A stretch of 64,000 bases of DNA from Clostridia bacterium (GTDB lineage Bacteria; Bacillota; Clostridia; UBA1381; UBA9506). The position numbers and the translations under genes were made by a program. The notes beneath the pieces were generated by a model. The model did not search any database, had not been told where the DNA came from, and saw only the letters and a program-made list of their open reading frames with translations. The DNA is taken from NCBI GenBank assembly GCA_017546245.1, contig JAFYXI010000021.1, positions 1-64,000 of the forward strand, read 5' to 3'. Position 1 is the stretch's first letter. The number at the start of each line of letters is the position of its first letter. Of this stretch, positions 18,634 to 27,725 are shown piece after piece.

Positions 18634-19449
18634 ATGGCATTATCATTTTTTGCGGCATATGCCTTTGAACAGTACCGTCAGGGCAGATTTAAAACAGAAG
18701 AAGAAGCCTTTCTTTTTATGCGAAAAAGCGGAATAACCCAGGGCGATATTATAGACTTTGATTTCTGCGAATATCCGCTTTATTTACAGTACGAAATCAT
18801 GACATCAAGTGGTGTTTTTCCTTCTTGCTATATTTCTACACTTGATGTTTTAGGAATGGATGCAAAAACAAGAAAACGCAACATAGCAATTACAAAAGAG
18901 CGTATTGATTCTGCTGCAAAACTTGATATTGCTGAATTTATGATTGCACCGTTTGGTTTTACTGTATCAAGCAGCGAAGAATTTAAACAAGTTCAGAATA
19001 ATCTGATTGAATCACTTGCCGAGCTGGCAGAATACGGAAAAAAAGCCGACGTTAAGATTTCTATTGAAAATCACTCGTCATCGTGGCGACCCGATGCAAA
19101 AATGAAAGATGTGCTTTATATTTTAGATGCAGTATCCGATGTTTCGTATATATTTGATACAGGCAACTTTTTCTGCATAGGTGAGAATGCTAAAGAGGCA
19201 TATGAACTTTTAAAAGACAAAATTTACAAAGTTCATTTAAAGGATTGGAAATATGATCCGTTTGGTGATTTAGAAAGAGAAAATTTACCTCGGTTTAAAG
19301 AGTGCGAACTCGGCAAAGGCGAAGTTCCTCTTAACGAATTATTTAAAAGCTTAAAATTTGATAACTTTAACGGCGATATAGTAATTGAAACAAATCCCTC
19401 GTGGGAAGAATTTGACCATTCGGTTAAATTTGCAAAAGAATTTCTTTAA
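18634..19449 (+). CDS. Second sugar phosphate isomerase/epimerase-like TIM barrel
   Basis: A 271-residue xylose-isomerase-like protein. Expected metal ligands are visible: KISIENHSS (Glu, about residue 146), SYIFDTGNFF (Asp), YKVHLKDWKYD (His/Asp) and DIVIETNPSWE (Glu). It differs enough from its upstream neighbour to be a separate subfamily. AAAGGAGA precedes ATG 18634. It ends the glycan-utilisation region, and a palindromic repeat follows within 15 bp. Confidence 0.83.
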   Translation: MALSFFAAYAFEQYRQGRFKTEEEAFLFMRKSGITQGDIIDFDFCEYPLYLQYEIMTSSGVFPSCYISTLDVLGMDAKTRKRNIAITKERIDSAAKLDIAEFMIAPFGFTVSSSEEFKQVQNNLIESLAELAEYGKKADVKISIENHSSSWRPDAKMKDVLYILDAVSDVSYIFDTGNFFCIGENAKEAYELLKDKIYKVHLKDWKYDPFGDLERENLPRFKECELGKGEVPLNELFKSLKFDNFNGDIVIETNPSWEEFDHSVKFAKEFL

Positions 19450-19461
19450 ACAAAAAAATTC

Positions 19462-19589
19462 AGGAGCTGTCTTGATAATCATTTTTTATAAATATTTATG
19501 CACGAAATATTGTAGGTAACGCATTAATGCGTTACCTACAACCAAACATTGCATAATTATTCGCTATATATGATTATTGAGACAGCTCT
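19462..19589. repeat. Modular palindromic repeat (MITE-like), copy 1
   Basis: Outer ends are inverted (GAGCTGTC at 19464-19471 with GACAGCTC at 19581-19588), and the homology of the ends extends inward through ATAATCAT and TTATGCA. The centre is a perfect 30-bp palindrome (19511-19540) with GCATTAATGC at its heart. A second copy with the same ends lies at 31757-31909. It sits between convergent genes and could also terminate both. Confidence 0.85.
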
Positions 19590-19612
19590 GCTAGTTATAT
19601 ATATGCGTATTG

Positions 19613-20344
19613 TTATATTTCCTGCAAAACTCCAATCAGCACATATCTTGCATCATCATATGAGTATGAGCAGGTTGAAAGCATCACAAATTTATCATCA
19701 GGCGAAAACATATAGTCTGCTTTAAAGGTTGATTTTTTAATTAATTCAGAAACAAAAGTATCTTTATACTCATTTTCGAGCGGCAGTTTACAAATTGGCG
19801 ATGTGCCGTTTACAGTAGCTCCCGCAACAAGCCTTACTTTATATTGTCTGTCAGGTGTTAAAATATACATTTGCTTATGCTCATCAAAATACTGCTGGTT
19901 TGTATATTTTACAAGCGTACCGAACATAGTATTGTTTTTCATATTATGACCGTATATTATCGTGTTGTTGTCAGTAAAATCGCCTTTGTTTAAGCAATCT
20001 GCAAATAATGTGCCCGATGCACTATATGCACCGTCTATTCTTCTGCTTAAATAATAAGAATTATCTTCTGCCTGCACAACAGGATAATTTATAGGTGTTC
20101 CCTCACAATAAATCCACGCTATAATATCGTTATTCTCTTGCTTTAATTCTTTAAAATTAACGCTTATTGGTGCAGTTTGTTCGGGCAATCTTGCGGATAC
20201 AACTTTTTCTGCCACTTTTTCATTATAGTCTTGTTCTTTATTATAGCTGTAAAGCTTATACGAAGAAAAAGCCAATGTTATTACGGCAGCTGTAAAAAGA
20301 ACAGATTTTAAAAATATCAGCAAATGAGTTTTATAATTTTTCAA
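19613..20344 (-). CDS. srtB: Class B sortase
   Basis: A 243-residue membrane-anchored transpeptidase with one N-terminal transmembrane segment (about 9-28) and an extracellular sortase barrel. The catalytic His is in IIYGHNM (H133), Cys in MLSTCSY (C225) and Arg in DDARYVLIG (R233), so all three are present. It would join a sorting-signal protein to peptidoglycan or to a fibre subunit. It is the last gene of the TetR/SipW/TasA operon, 14 bp after the Ser-rich protein gene. The only sorting-like motif seen in the operon is PPLTGD in the product of 28429-29844. Confidence 0.93.
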   Translation of the reverse strand: MKNYKTHLLIFLKSVLFTAAVITLAFSSYKLYSYNKEQDYNEKVAEKVVSARLPEQTAPISVNFKELKQENNDIIAWIYCEGTPINYPVVQAEDNSYYLSRRIDGAYSASGTLFADCLNKGDFTDNNTIIYGHNMKNNTMFGTLVKYTNQQYFDEHKQMYILTPDRQYKVRLVAGATVNGTSPICKLPLENEYKDTFVSELIKKSTFKADYMFSPDDKFVMLSTCSYSYDDARYVLIGVLQEI

Positions 20345-20358
20345 AAAATTACCTCCGA

Positions 20359-21435
20359 CTACTCAGCACTTCCGCCATCAGAAGAACCAGCTGCGGACGA
20401 TGCACCTGAAGAAGACGACTCGCCTCCGACTGATGACGAACCGCTTTTTGATGACGGGCTTTTAGCCGACGAAGTTTCGCCGCCCGACGCAGAACTACTG
20501 CCCGATTCTGAACTATTACCCGATGCGGTTGAACTCTGAGAGGGTGATGAATTGCTATCACTCGCCGATTGCGAAGCCGCGCTTGTTGTTTCGGATTTTT
20601 TACTTGATTCGCTGCTTTTACTGCTATCAGATGACGATGCACTTTCATCAGAACCTGACGAATCTGATTCTTGCGATTTTGATGAAGAGCTTGCTGCCGA
20701 TGCATTTTCGCTGTTTTCTTTTGATGCTTCACCCGAATCGGCGGCTTCTGTTTTATCTTCTGATTCTTCCGGCTTATCAGAAGAATTTTCTGTTTTCTCA
20801 GATGAGTCATCGGTTTTGTCCGAAACTGCTCCGCCCGAAGCGCCAGATGGTTTTTCTGCATTTTTTTCTCCATCAACTGCCGTTTCAGAAGATTTATCCG
20901 TTTTATCATCCTCTTCTGATGTTTCTTCGGGCGGCGGAGTAAATGAATGAATAATATTTCCGCCGCAAAGCTCGTTAATGTTATAATTATCGGGCTTTCC
21001 CCATCGGGGAATAAAGCTTATCGCACAACCTGCAACTGCCTGAATTTTTAATGTTTTTTCACCTTTAAATGCTGTTGTGCAATATTCTTTAACATCTCCT
21101 TCAGGACTTTTTATTTCAATTATACAATATCCCTGCGAAGCAGTTCCGCACGGAGAAAGTGTAAACTCGTGCACTTCTCCCTCTGTTTGAAGACAGGTGT
21201 AAACCGATGAAATCCGGCCATAATTTTTTTCTTTAACATCAATATCCCATACAGCGGCATTCATTGTAAAGCTTTTTGACGTATTACTGCTGAAAAACGC
21301 AAAAGCTGTCGAAACCATCATTGTCATACAGGCCAATATTGCAATTACCGACAATATAATTCTTGATTTAAAAACGCTGTCAGATATTTTTTCGTTTTCT
21401 GAAACTTTTAAATACTTTTCGTATAGTTTTTTCAT
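20359..21435 (-). CDS. SipW-signal-type exported protein with long Ser-rich tail
   Basis: A 358-residue protein if started at ATG 21435, which has AAGGGGGTG in front; the longer frame to 21480 has no such site. It has a cytoplasmic Lys-rich N-terminus, a hydrophobic segment ending STAFAFFSSN in the style of SipW-dependent signals, a TasA-like domain of about 130 residues with Cys residues, then about 180 residues made almost only of Ser, Glu, Asp, Lys, Ala and Gly. The tail resembles a wall-spanning stalk, but no sorting motif follows it. The tail's biased codons create long false open frames on the other strand. Sortase B follows immediately. Confidence 0.78.
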   Translation of the reverse strand: MKKLYEKYLKVSENEKISDSVFKSRIILSVIAILACMTMMVSTAFAFFSSNTSKSFTMNAAVWDIDVKEKNYGRISSVYTCLQTEGEVHEFTLSPCGTASQGYCIIEIKSPEGDVKEYCTTAFKGEKTLKIQAVAGCAISFIPRWGKPDNYNINELCGGNIIHSFTPPPEETSEEDDKTDKSSETAVDGEKNAEKPSGASGGAVSDKTDDSSEKTENSSDKPEESEDKTEAADSGEASKENSENASAASSSSKSQESDSSGSDESASSSDSSKSSESSKKSETTSAASQSASDSNSSPSQSSTASGNSSESGSSSASGGETSSAKSPSSKSGSSSVGGESSSSGASSAAGSSDGGSAE

Positions 21436-21462
21436 CCGGTCACACCCCCTTATAGTTAATTC

Positions 21463-21533
21463 GGCAATCAAAAGGCACAAAACAGCTATGCTTTATGCCC
21501 TTTGATTGCCGCCCGACCCCCGAAAGAGCCGGG
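21463..21533 (-). other. Two stacked hairpins in the 115-bp intergenic leader before the Ser-rich protein gene
   Basis: On the minus strand, a GC-rich hairpin with TTTC loop (21512-21533) is followed by a 15-bp stem with one G-U pair (21463-21477 with 21496-21510). Neither is followed by a T tract, so ordinary termination is unlikely. This may be an mRNA-processing, stabilising or regulatory leader. I do not recognise a known riboswitch. Confidence 0.45.
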
Positions 21534-21550
21534 ACTTGGCAATATAAATA

Positions 21551-22978
21551 TTAGCCTTCTAAGTATAACTCGTCATTTACATAAATTTTAATTTTTTTCG
21601 GATCAGTACCGGATCCATTATCATCCAATTCATTACCCAAAGCTTTTTTTACTTTTTCAGCTACAGCTTCGTTTTTAACATAGAATGTAAATGTACTTAC
21701 ATTTGCATTGTTAGATTCGCTGTTACAGAACCAGCATTCGCCCTGATTTACATTATTGACAAAAGTAATATCATTACCATTTATATAAATAGTTCTTAAA
21801 TTAGCACAACCGCGAAAAGCTTTGTTTTCAATAGTTGTATTGCCTTCAAATGTAACAGTTTCAATCTTTGATGCGCCAAATGCAGTTTCGCCTACATATT
21901 CAACTGTTGCAGGAATTACAATTTCTGTAAGACCAGTTTTCTGGAAGGCATTATCTGCAATAGTTTTAACAGTTGATGAGAAAACTACTTCTTTAAGATT
22001 ATTAGTTGCTCGAAAGGCGCGTGAATCAATTGTTTCAAGACCTTCGTTTAAAGTAACCTTTTCAACCGCTGATGAATTGAATGCCTGACCAAGAGATTTA
22101 ACTGTTGATGCAAGCTTTACTTCTTTAATGTCAGAATTGGTAGAAAAAGCGTAGTTACCGATTGCTTCAATTCCTTCCGGAACAACATACTCGCCAGTTG
22201 TTGCTTCGTAATTTTCTAAGCTGTAAAGAGTAAGTGCGCCGCTTTCTGCATCATAATAAAGCTGTGTACCATCTTCTGATTCAATGATTACTTCATCATC
22301 GTCAATCGGAGGTACTAAACCCTTGTCGTAATCTGTACCGAAGCTATCCTCTTCTGCCTCTACCTGTGTAGCGGATACATTAACGTCAATTTTGATGTTT
22401 CCGTTCATGTAGTCATTGCCTGCTTGTTCATTCATATGTACAGCAAGCGCAAAATAATCGGTAGCTCCGTCAGCAAGTCTGCCGTTTTCTGCAACTCTCT
22501 TATCTGTGCATACTTCAACATCGCCAATCTGAACGCTTGCATAGCTTTCGATTTCAGCCCATGAATCTACGTTTTTAAGATCTTCAGCCTTTGCTCCGTC
22601 AAGAATTGCATACTTTAAAGAACCAACAAGGCCTTCGTCAACAACGTCAAGAAGTATATTGTACTTAAGTGCAAGCGAACCATTGTTTTTAACCGCAAGA
22701 TAAACAATTTCTGTTTTACCCGGCTCCCAGTTTGCTCCGTTGCCTGTTTCAGAAAAGATGTTGCCATCATTGCCGTCAGCAATCGAAACATAAGTACCAT
22801 TTTCAGCCTTGTCCATAAGAAGGTCAACGTCGAGGTTACCCGCTACAATACGGTTGTTTGCGCTGGATGCATTATCTGTAAACCACGCAAAAGTTGTTCC
22901 GAGAAGCATTGCAAAGCAAAGCACTAATGATATTGTGCTGCCAAGCAGTGCTCTCTTGGTTGTTTTGTTGTTTGTCAT
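21551..22978 (-). CDS. TasA-like surface protein with BspA-type leucine-rich repeats
   Basis: A 475-residue protein. Residues 1-45 are a SipW-cognate signal (ALLGSTISLVLCFAMLLG, then TTFAWFTD and AGNLDVDL). Residues about 45-225 are a TasA/camelysin-like beta domain (GNGANWEPGKTEIVYL; AVHMNEQAGNDYMNG). Residues about 260-420 are LRR_5 repeats of the BspA type, with units such as AIGNYAFSTNSDIKEVKL and TIDSRAFRATNNLKEVVF. It is probably exported by Sec, cut by the neighbouring SipW, and assembled into surface fibres that expose the LRR module for binding. It is one of four paralogues with near-identical N-termini. Confidence 0.85.
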   Translation of the reverse strand: MTNNKTTKRALLGSTISLVLCFAMLLGTTFAWFTDNASSANNRIVAGNLDVDLLMDKAENGTYVSIADGNDGNIFSETGNGANWEPGKTEIVYLAVKNNGSLALKYNILLDVVDEGLVGSLKYAILDGAKAEDLKNVDSWAEIESYASVQIGDVEVCTDKRVAENGRLADGATDYFALAVHMNEQAGNDYMNGNIKIDVNVSATQVEAEEDSFGTDYDKGLVPPIDDDEVIIESEDGTQLYYDAESGALTLYSLENYEATTGEYVVPEGIEAIGNYAFSTNSDIKEVKLASTVKSLGQAFNSSAVEKVTLNEGLETIDSRAFRATNNLKEVVFSSTVKTIADNAFQKTGLTEIVIPATVEYVGETAFGASKIETVTFEGNTTIENKAFRGCANLRTIYINGNDITFVNNVNQGECWFCNSESNNANVSTFTFYVKNEAVAEKVKKALGNELDDNGSGTDPKKIKIYVNDELYLEG

Positions 22979-22997
22979 TTTTTTATCTCCTTTTTAA

Positions 22998-24893
22998 TTA
23001 TTTTGCAGTTAAACGGAATGTTTTTGTTGTTTCATCCCAATATGTTTTATAACCTTCGTTTTTGCAAACGAGTTTTGCTTCGTCGCCTTCGGTATAAACA
23101 TAATCTGCATCAGGCTTAAGGTTAAAGCTTGCAAAGTTTGATCTGCCTTCATCTACAGTAAAGGTAATAGTACCAAAGTTGTTAGCAAGGTTAACTGTGT
23201 TGTGCACATTATGTACCGAGAAATGAATCACTCCCGTAATACCATTACCGCCAACGGTTGGTGTTAAACCGCTATCAATGTAAACATCATCTTTAAGCTC
23301 ACCGCCCGTGAGTGTTACAGCCGTATCCCAGCAATAGAAAGCATCGAAATTCGAATTTTCGGCAGAAGCATTACCCGAAATTTCACCGCCGGTCATATTA
23401 AATGTGTTATGGTCTGTAAGACGCATAGCACCCGAGTTGCTTGCAGTATTGCCAACCATTTTAAAATCGCCGCTCATATTGATAACCGAATAAGTACCGA
23501 GATACATTCCGCCTCCTATACCACTAGCTGTATTGTACGCAATTGAGCCGCCGTTGAAGTTATAGGTTGATGAACCATAGCCCCATATTGCGCCGCCGTC
23601 TGTTGAAGCTGTGTTGTGGCTGATTTCGCCGCCGTTCATTGTAAGATTGCAGTTACTTACCATACGGATAGCACCTGCTACACCGTTTGAGCTGTTATAG
23701 CTGATTTTTGTACCTTCGTTAATTGTAATATGTCCGCCGCCCCAGATTGCGCCTGCGTCTGAACGGTTGTAAACAATCTGTGCGCCGTTTAATGTAAGAG
23801 TTGCGCCTATTCTTGTACCGAGGTTAATTGCCAGCGCTCCATCGTTGTTCTGAAGAACTGTATCTTTGTTTAAAACAATATGCGAATTAGCCCCTGCATT
23901 AATTAAATTACCGGTAGCAGTTATACCGCTGTTTGTACTGGTTGACGGATTCGCACTGCGGCTTGCCCATACTGCTCCTCCATCAATTACTACATCTGTA
24001 AGAGTTAATGTGCTTCCGGCAGTTACATTAAATATTGTGCCCGTGTAACCATCTGCACGCTTAATTTCGTATCCTGCACCATTAATGGTTACATCATAAT
24101 CAACGGTATATGTATCCTCTGTGGATATATCGCCTGTAATAACAATGTTTTTATTCTGGTTTGCCAAAGCAGTTCTGAGTTCATCGGCACTCGAAACCGG
24201 ATAATAGTCAAGGGACGCTTCTTTGTCATAATCAGAGCCGAAAGAATCTTCTTCTGCATCTTTCTGAGTTGCAACTACCTTAACATCAATTGTAATACTT
24301 CCGTTCATATACTCGTTGCCGGCTTCTTCTTTCATATGTACAGCAAGCGCAAAGTAGTCTGTGTCTTCAACATTATTTACCTTGCCTTCAAGAACGCCGT
24401 TCGGTGCAGCTGTATGCTGACCTGCCTGAACAAGCTCACTCTGAACACCTTCTGTTCTTATAATATCTGTCCACTTTGTTGCAGCCGCTAAATCACTTGC
24501 TTTAGCTTTATCTAAAAGTGCATATTCAAGTGAACCGATAAGACCCGGGTTGCCGTCTGTAATATCAAGAATTATATTATATTTAAGAGCAAGACTTCCC
24601 TTGTTTCTAACCGCAAGATAAACAATTTCGGTTTTACCGGGTTCCCACTTAATTCCGTTACCGGTTTCAGAGAAAATGTCGCCTGTGCTGCCGGCAATTG
24701 ATTCATAGTTGTTTTGTTCTGTCTTATCCATAAGCAGATCCACATCAAGATTACCTGCTACGATACGGTTGTTTGCGCTGGATGCACTGTCTGTAAACCA
24801 CGCAAACGTTGTGCCGAGAAGCATTGCAAAGCAAAGTACTAATGATATGGTGCTGCCAAGCAAAGCTTTTTTAGTTATTTTGCTGTTTGTCAT
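22998..24893 (-). CDS. TasA-like surface protein with right-handed beta-helix module
   Basis: A 631-residue protein. It has an N-terminal SipW-cognate signal nearly identical to its neighbours, then a TasA-like domain to about residue 220 (KWEPGKTEIVYLAV; MKEEAGNEYMNG). A long parallel beta-helix follows (about 235-600) with repeated units of the kind LTMNGGEISHNTASTDGGA and FNGGSIAYNTASGIGGG, as in polymorphic outer-surface and adhesin proteins. The beta-helix has no visible catalytic polysaccharide-lyase signature, so adhesion is more likely than catalysis. It lies 19 bp before the LRR paralogue gene. Confidence 0.85.
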   Translation of the reverse strand: MTNSKITKKALLGSTISLVLCFAMLLGTTFAWFTDSASSANNRIVAGNLDVDLLMDKTEQNNYESIAGSTGDIFSETGNGIKWEPGKTEIVYLAVRNKGSLALKYNIILDITDGNPGLIGSLEYALLDKAKASDLAAATKWTDIIRTEGVQSELVQAGQHTAAPNGVLEGKVNNVEDTDYFALAVHMKEEAGNEYMNGSITIDVKVVATQKDAEEDSFGSDYDKEASLDYYPVSSADELRTALANQNKNIVITGDISTEDTYTVDYDVTINGAGYEIKRADGYTGTIFNVTAGSTLTLTDVVIDGGAVWASRSANPSTSTNSGITATGNLINAGANSHIVLNKDTVLQNNDGALAINLGTRIGATLTLNGAQIVYNRSDAGAIWGGGHITINEGTKISYNSSNGVAGAIRMVSNCNLTMNGGEISHNTASTDGGAIWGYGSSTYNFNGGSIAYNTASGIGGGMYLGTYSVINMSGDFKMVGNTASNSGAMRLTDHNTFNMTGGEISGNASAENSNFDAFYCWDTAVTLTGGELKDDVYIDSGLTPTVGGNGITGVIHFSVHNVHNTVNLANNFGTITFTVDEGRSNFASFNLKPDADYVYTEGDEAKLVCKNEGYKTYWDETTKTFRLTAK

Positions 24894-24942
24894 TGTTTTT
24901 TCTCCTGATAATATTTATTTTTATATTCAGCTTTTACTGTTT

Positions 24943-26238
24943 TTATTTAAAGGTATAGCTATATGTTTTAACAGTTATATAGTTTCCTGTTTCGCTGTCG
25001 CGCGAACCGTCTTCTGCCTCATAAAGACGAAGCTCAACCGTAAGTGTTGTATTCTCAGGAAGTGCATCATTAAGCTCTAATGCACCGCAAAGGAAGCCTA
25101 TGCCATCATTGCCGTAATCAGAGAGGTCTTTAAGGCTGACAGTAATCGAGTTGCCTAACATTTGACCGATTGCATCAATAAGACGAATTTCTTCATTTGC
25201 GGCAACCGGCAAGCCTTCATTCGGAATTGCAACCCATTTATCATTATTCATGCTGCACCATGCATCGTAATAACCTGCAAGGGCTATGCTGTTCTCGGGA
25301 ATATCCTTATCTACAGAAACAATAAAATCTGCATGCCATGTCTTGTATTCAGACAATTTTACTTCTTCTGCGGACAAAGTCGGTTCAAACTGATATGCAG
25401 CGGCAAGACTTATTTTTCCTAAATCTGCTCCTAATTTGCTATCAGTTGTATCAATCAGCAGGTTTTTACTTAAAACCTCTACACCTTCAGGATTTTTAAT
25501 GGTTGTTGCATCAGAAAGAATTCTTGTGCGCGCAACAGGTTTGCCTGTGTCGTATGCAGCATTCTTGTCATACTGGTTATTAAAGCTGTCGCTTTCGTGA
25601 GTATACTGCGTTGCATAAACATTGATACCAAACTCTATAGAAGGAACATCCGAACCATTATGGTTTGCTTCGTTGCCTACAGTTTCGTCCATATCAACCT
25701 TGATGATAACATACTCAACCTCATCGGTTTCAAGCAGGTCGCTGTCCTTTGCGCCAAGAACATCTGCTGCTTTAAAGGTTGACTTGTTGTCGTATGTCAT
25801 GTTTTCGTTGGTAAAAGCAGTTGTAACATCAGATGCATTTTCTGTCATTATTGATTCAACTGTGAGAATTTCAGAAAGTACTATGTCATCTTCTGTCTTT
25901 GTTTTACCGATAATTTCATCAACAATGTTCATATTAGCTGTATATTTTAAAGCTAACGAACCACTGTTTTTAATTCTTAACGCTACTACCTCTGTATGAC
26001 CAGGCTCCCAGAGACTCTTTTGGAACAGATCGTCTGCACCGTCAAGCTTTGTCCAGTTTGTGCCGTCAAGCGTGTAATCAACCTCAATGTCTAAATTTCC
26101 TGCTTTGATTACGTTGCTGCCTGATACAGCACTGTCTGTAAACCACGCAAATGTGGTTCCGAGAAGCATTGCAAAGCAAAGTACTAATGATATGGCGCTG
26201 CCAAGCAAAGCTCTCTTTGTTGATTTGCTGTTCGTCAT
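24943..26238 (-). CDS. TasA/camelysin-like SipW-dependent surface protein
   Basis: About 431 residues from ATG 26238, which has AGGAGG at 26249-26254; the frame extends to 26373, but that extension overlaps the upstream intergenic region and has no ribosome site. It has a SipW-cognate signal (residues 1-40), a camelysin/TasA-like domain with LWEPGHTEVVALRIKN and MDETVGNEANHNG, and a C-terminal region of about 190 residues ending in mixed beta strands, with no recognised repeat module. It is one of four paralogous fibre-like subunits in the operon. Confidence 0.82.
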   Translation of the reverse strand: MTNSKSTKRALLGSAISLVLCFAMLLGTTFAWFTDSAVSGSNVIKAGNLDIEVDYTLDGTNWTKLDGADDLFQKSLWEPGHTEVVALRIKNSGSLALKYTANMNIVDEIIGKTKTEDDIVLSEILTVESIMTENASDVTTAFTNENMTYDNKSTFKAADVLGAKDSDLLETDEVEYVIIKVDMDETVGNEANHNGSDVPSIEFGINVYATQYTHESDSFNNQYDKNAAYDTGKPVARTRILSDATTIKNPEGVEVLSKNLLIDTTDSKLGADLGKISLAAAYQFEPTLSAEEVKLSEYKTWHADFIVSVDKDIPENSIALAGYYDAWCSMNNDKWVAIPNEGLPVAANEEIRLIDAIGQMLGNSITVSLKDLSDYGNDGIGFLCGALELNDALPENTTLTVELRLYEAEDGSRDSETGNYITVKTYSYTFK

Positions 26239-26323
26239 TTTTGTTTTACCTCCTGTTTTTTTATTTTTGTCAGACGAATATATGTAAACAGCCTTTTGCT
26301 GTTGTTTATAACCAAATTGCATT

Positions 26324-27712
26324 TTATTTTGTATAGTTATAAACGGGAATGGTTTTCTGCTCTTTATCTGCATTAAACCACTTTACATCTGTAAATTTAT
26401 TTTCAGATTCTTTAAAACTGATTTCGTCATTGTCATTTTCAGGATTTACGCTGCCAAGCAATATTCCGACTGCGTCTTTATATTCTTCGGCATTTTTAAT
26501 GGTTATATATTTGATATTACAGTTTGTTATTGTAAGACGCCCCTCTGACATTGTTCCGACAATAACACCTATCGGACCCTGAGCTGTGATGGTAGAATTT
26601 TTAACAGTTATATTATCAATTAAGACATCACCGCCGGTAATTGAGCCAATCAAAAATGCACAGTCATTGCCCTTATCGGTATCTGTTCCAAGATTGAAAT
26701 TGTCAATTGTCAGATTTTTAACCTCTGCTCCATTTGTTGAAGCAAACAGGGCTAATTGCGTTTCTGAATTATCTGCTGTCCGGTTTTTAATAATATGCCC
26801 ACAGCCATCAAAAACTCCGTCAAAAGAATTATCTTTACCATCACCTATACCTGCAAAATCAGGATATTCTGAAAGGTCTATATTGTCTGTAAGCTTTACA
26901 TACACATCAGGATTATTTGCAACATTAGCTTCTTTAAACGTATCGTCTGAATTAACAGCCTGTGTAAATTCTTTAAATTCTTCAATTGTGCCGATAGTTA
27001 CAACGTTCATTTCAGAAGCAGACTTTTTAACAGCTTCATTTTCTGTGTATTCGGCTTTTTTATCATAGTTTTTGCCAAAGCTATCCTCTTCATAAGCAGA
27101 TTGTGTTGCTACAAGCGTAAGGTCTGCAACAATACTGTTTCCCTGAAAATTATTCGCAGCATTATCAGGCATATGTACCGAAACGGCAAAATAATCTTTG
27201 TCATCTTTTTGCTTAAGCTTGCCGTTAGATACAACAGAAATTAAGCCTTCTTTTAGTTTGCCGGTTTTGGCTTTTTGATTATTTTTAATTTCTGCCCAAT
27301 TTTCAGATGAAATATCATCGGCTTTTACATCTTCTAAAACTGCATAATCAAGAACACCTGCAAGCTTGCCCGAAATGTTAAGCTTTATGCTGTATTTAAG
27401 CGCAAGCTCACCTATGTTTTCAACCGCCAGATAAACAATCTCTGTTTTGTCGGGTTCCCAGTTTACATCATCACCGCCATTTGCTTCGGCAAAAATGTCT
27501 CCGTTTGTCTCTGAAATCGAAACATAACTTTCTTTGTCTGCTTTATACATTAAAAGGTCAACATCAAGGTTGCCTGCCAAAATACGGTTATCAGCGCTTG
27601 AAACGCTGTCGATAAGCCAGGCATATGTTGTTCCCAAAAGCATGGTAAAACTTAAAACAAGCGATACTATACCGGTGACAAGTGCAATTTTTGTTGATTT
27701 AAGTTCTGTCAT
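26324..27712 (-). CDS. TasA-like surface protein with GLUG-like repeats
   Basis: A 462-residue protein. It has a SipW-cognate signal (ALVTGIVSLVLSFTMLLG, then TTYAWLID), a TasA-like domain (NWEPDKTEIVYLAVENIG; VHMPDNAANNFQGN) to about residue 225, and a C-terminal part with GLUG/beta-helix character (SFDGVFDGCGHIIKN; NGAEVKNLTIDNFNLG; GRLTITNCNIKYITIKN). It directly follows SipW (13 bp), so it is probably the first substrate made. The N-terminus is the most diverged of the four paralogues. Confidence 0.83.
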   Translation of the reverse strand: MTELKSTKIALVTGIVSLVLSFTMLLGTTYAWLIDSVSSADNRILAGNLDVDLLMYKADKESYVSISETNGDIFAEANGGDDVNWEPDKTEIVYLAVENIGELALKYSIKLNISGKLAGVLDYAVLEDVKADDISSENWAEIKNNQKAKTGKLKEGLISVVSNGKLKQKDDKDYFAVSVHMPDNAANNFQGNSIVADLTLVATQSAYEEDSFGKNYDKKAEYTENEAVKKSASEMNVVTIGTIEEFKEFTQAVNSDDTFKEANVANNPDVYVKLTDNIDLSEYPDFAGIGDGKDNSFDGVFDGCGHIIKNRTADNSETQLALFASTNGAEVKNLTIDNFNLGTDTDKGNDCAFLIGSITGGDVLIDNITVKNSTITAQGPIGVIVGTMSEGRLTITNCNIKYITIKNAEEYKDAVGILLGSVNPENDNDEISFKESENKFTDVKWFNADKEQKTIPVYNYTK

Positions 27713-27725
27713 TTTTACCCCCTAA

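Noticed and set aside
20349-20950. Long plus- and minus-strand open frames antisense or out of frame to the Ser-rich tail
   Set aside because: They arise from the low-complexity Ser/Glu/Asp codons of the real gene, have no ribosome sites and give Arg/His- or Leu/Ser-rich nonsense proteins.
21463-21533. A cyclic-di-GMP or other known riboswitch before the Ser-rich protein gene
   Set aside because: The conserved core sequences of the riboswitch classes I know are absent; only simple stems can be supported.
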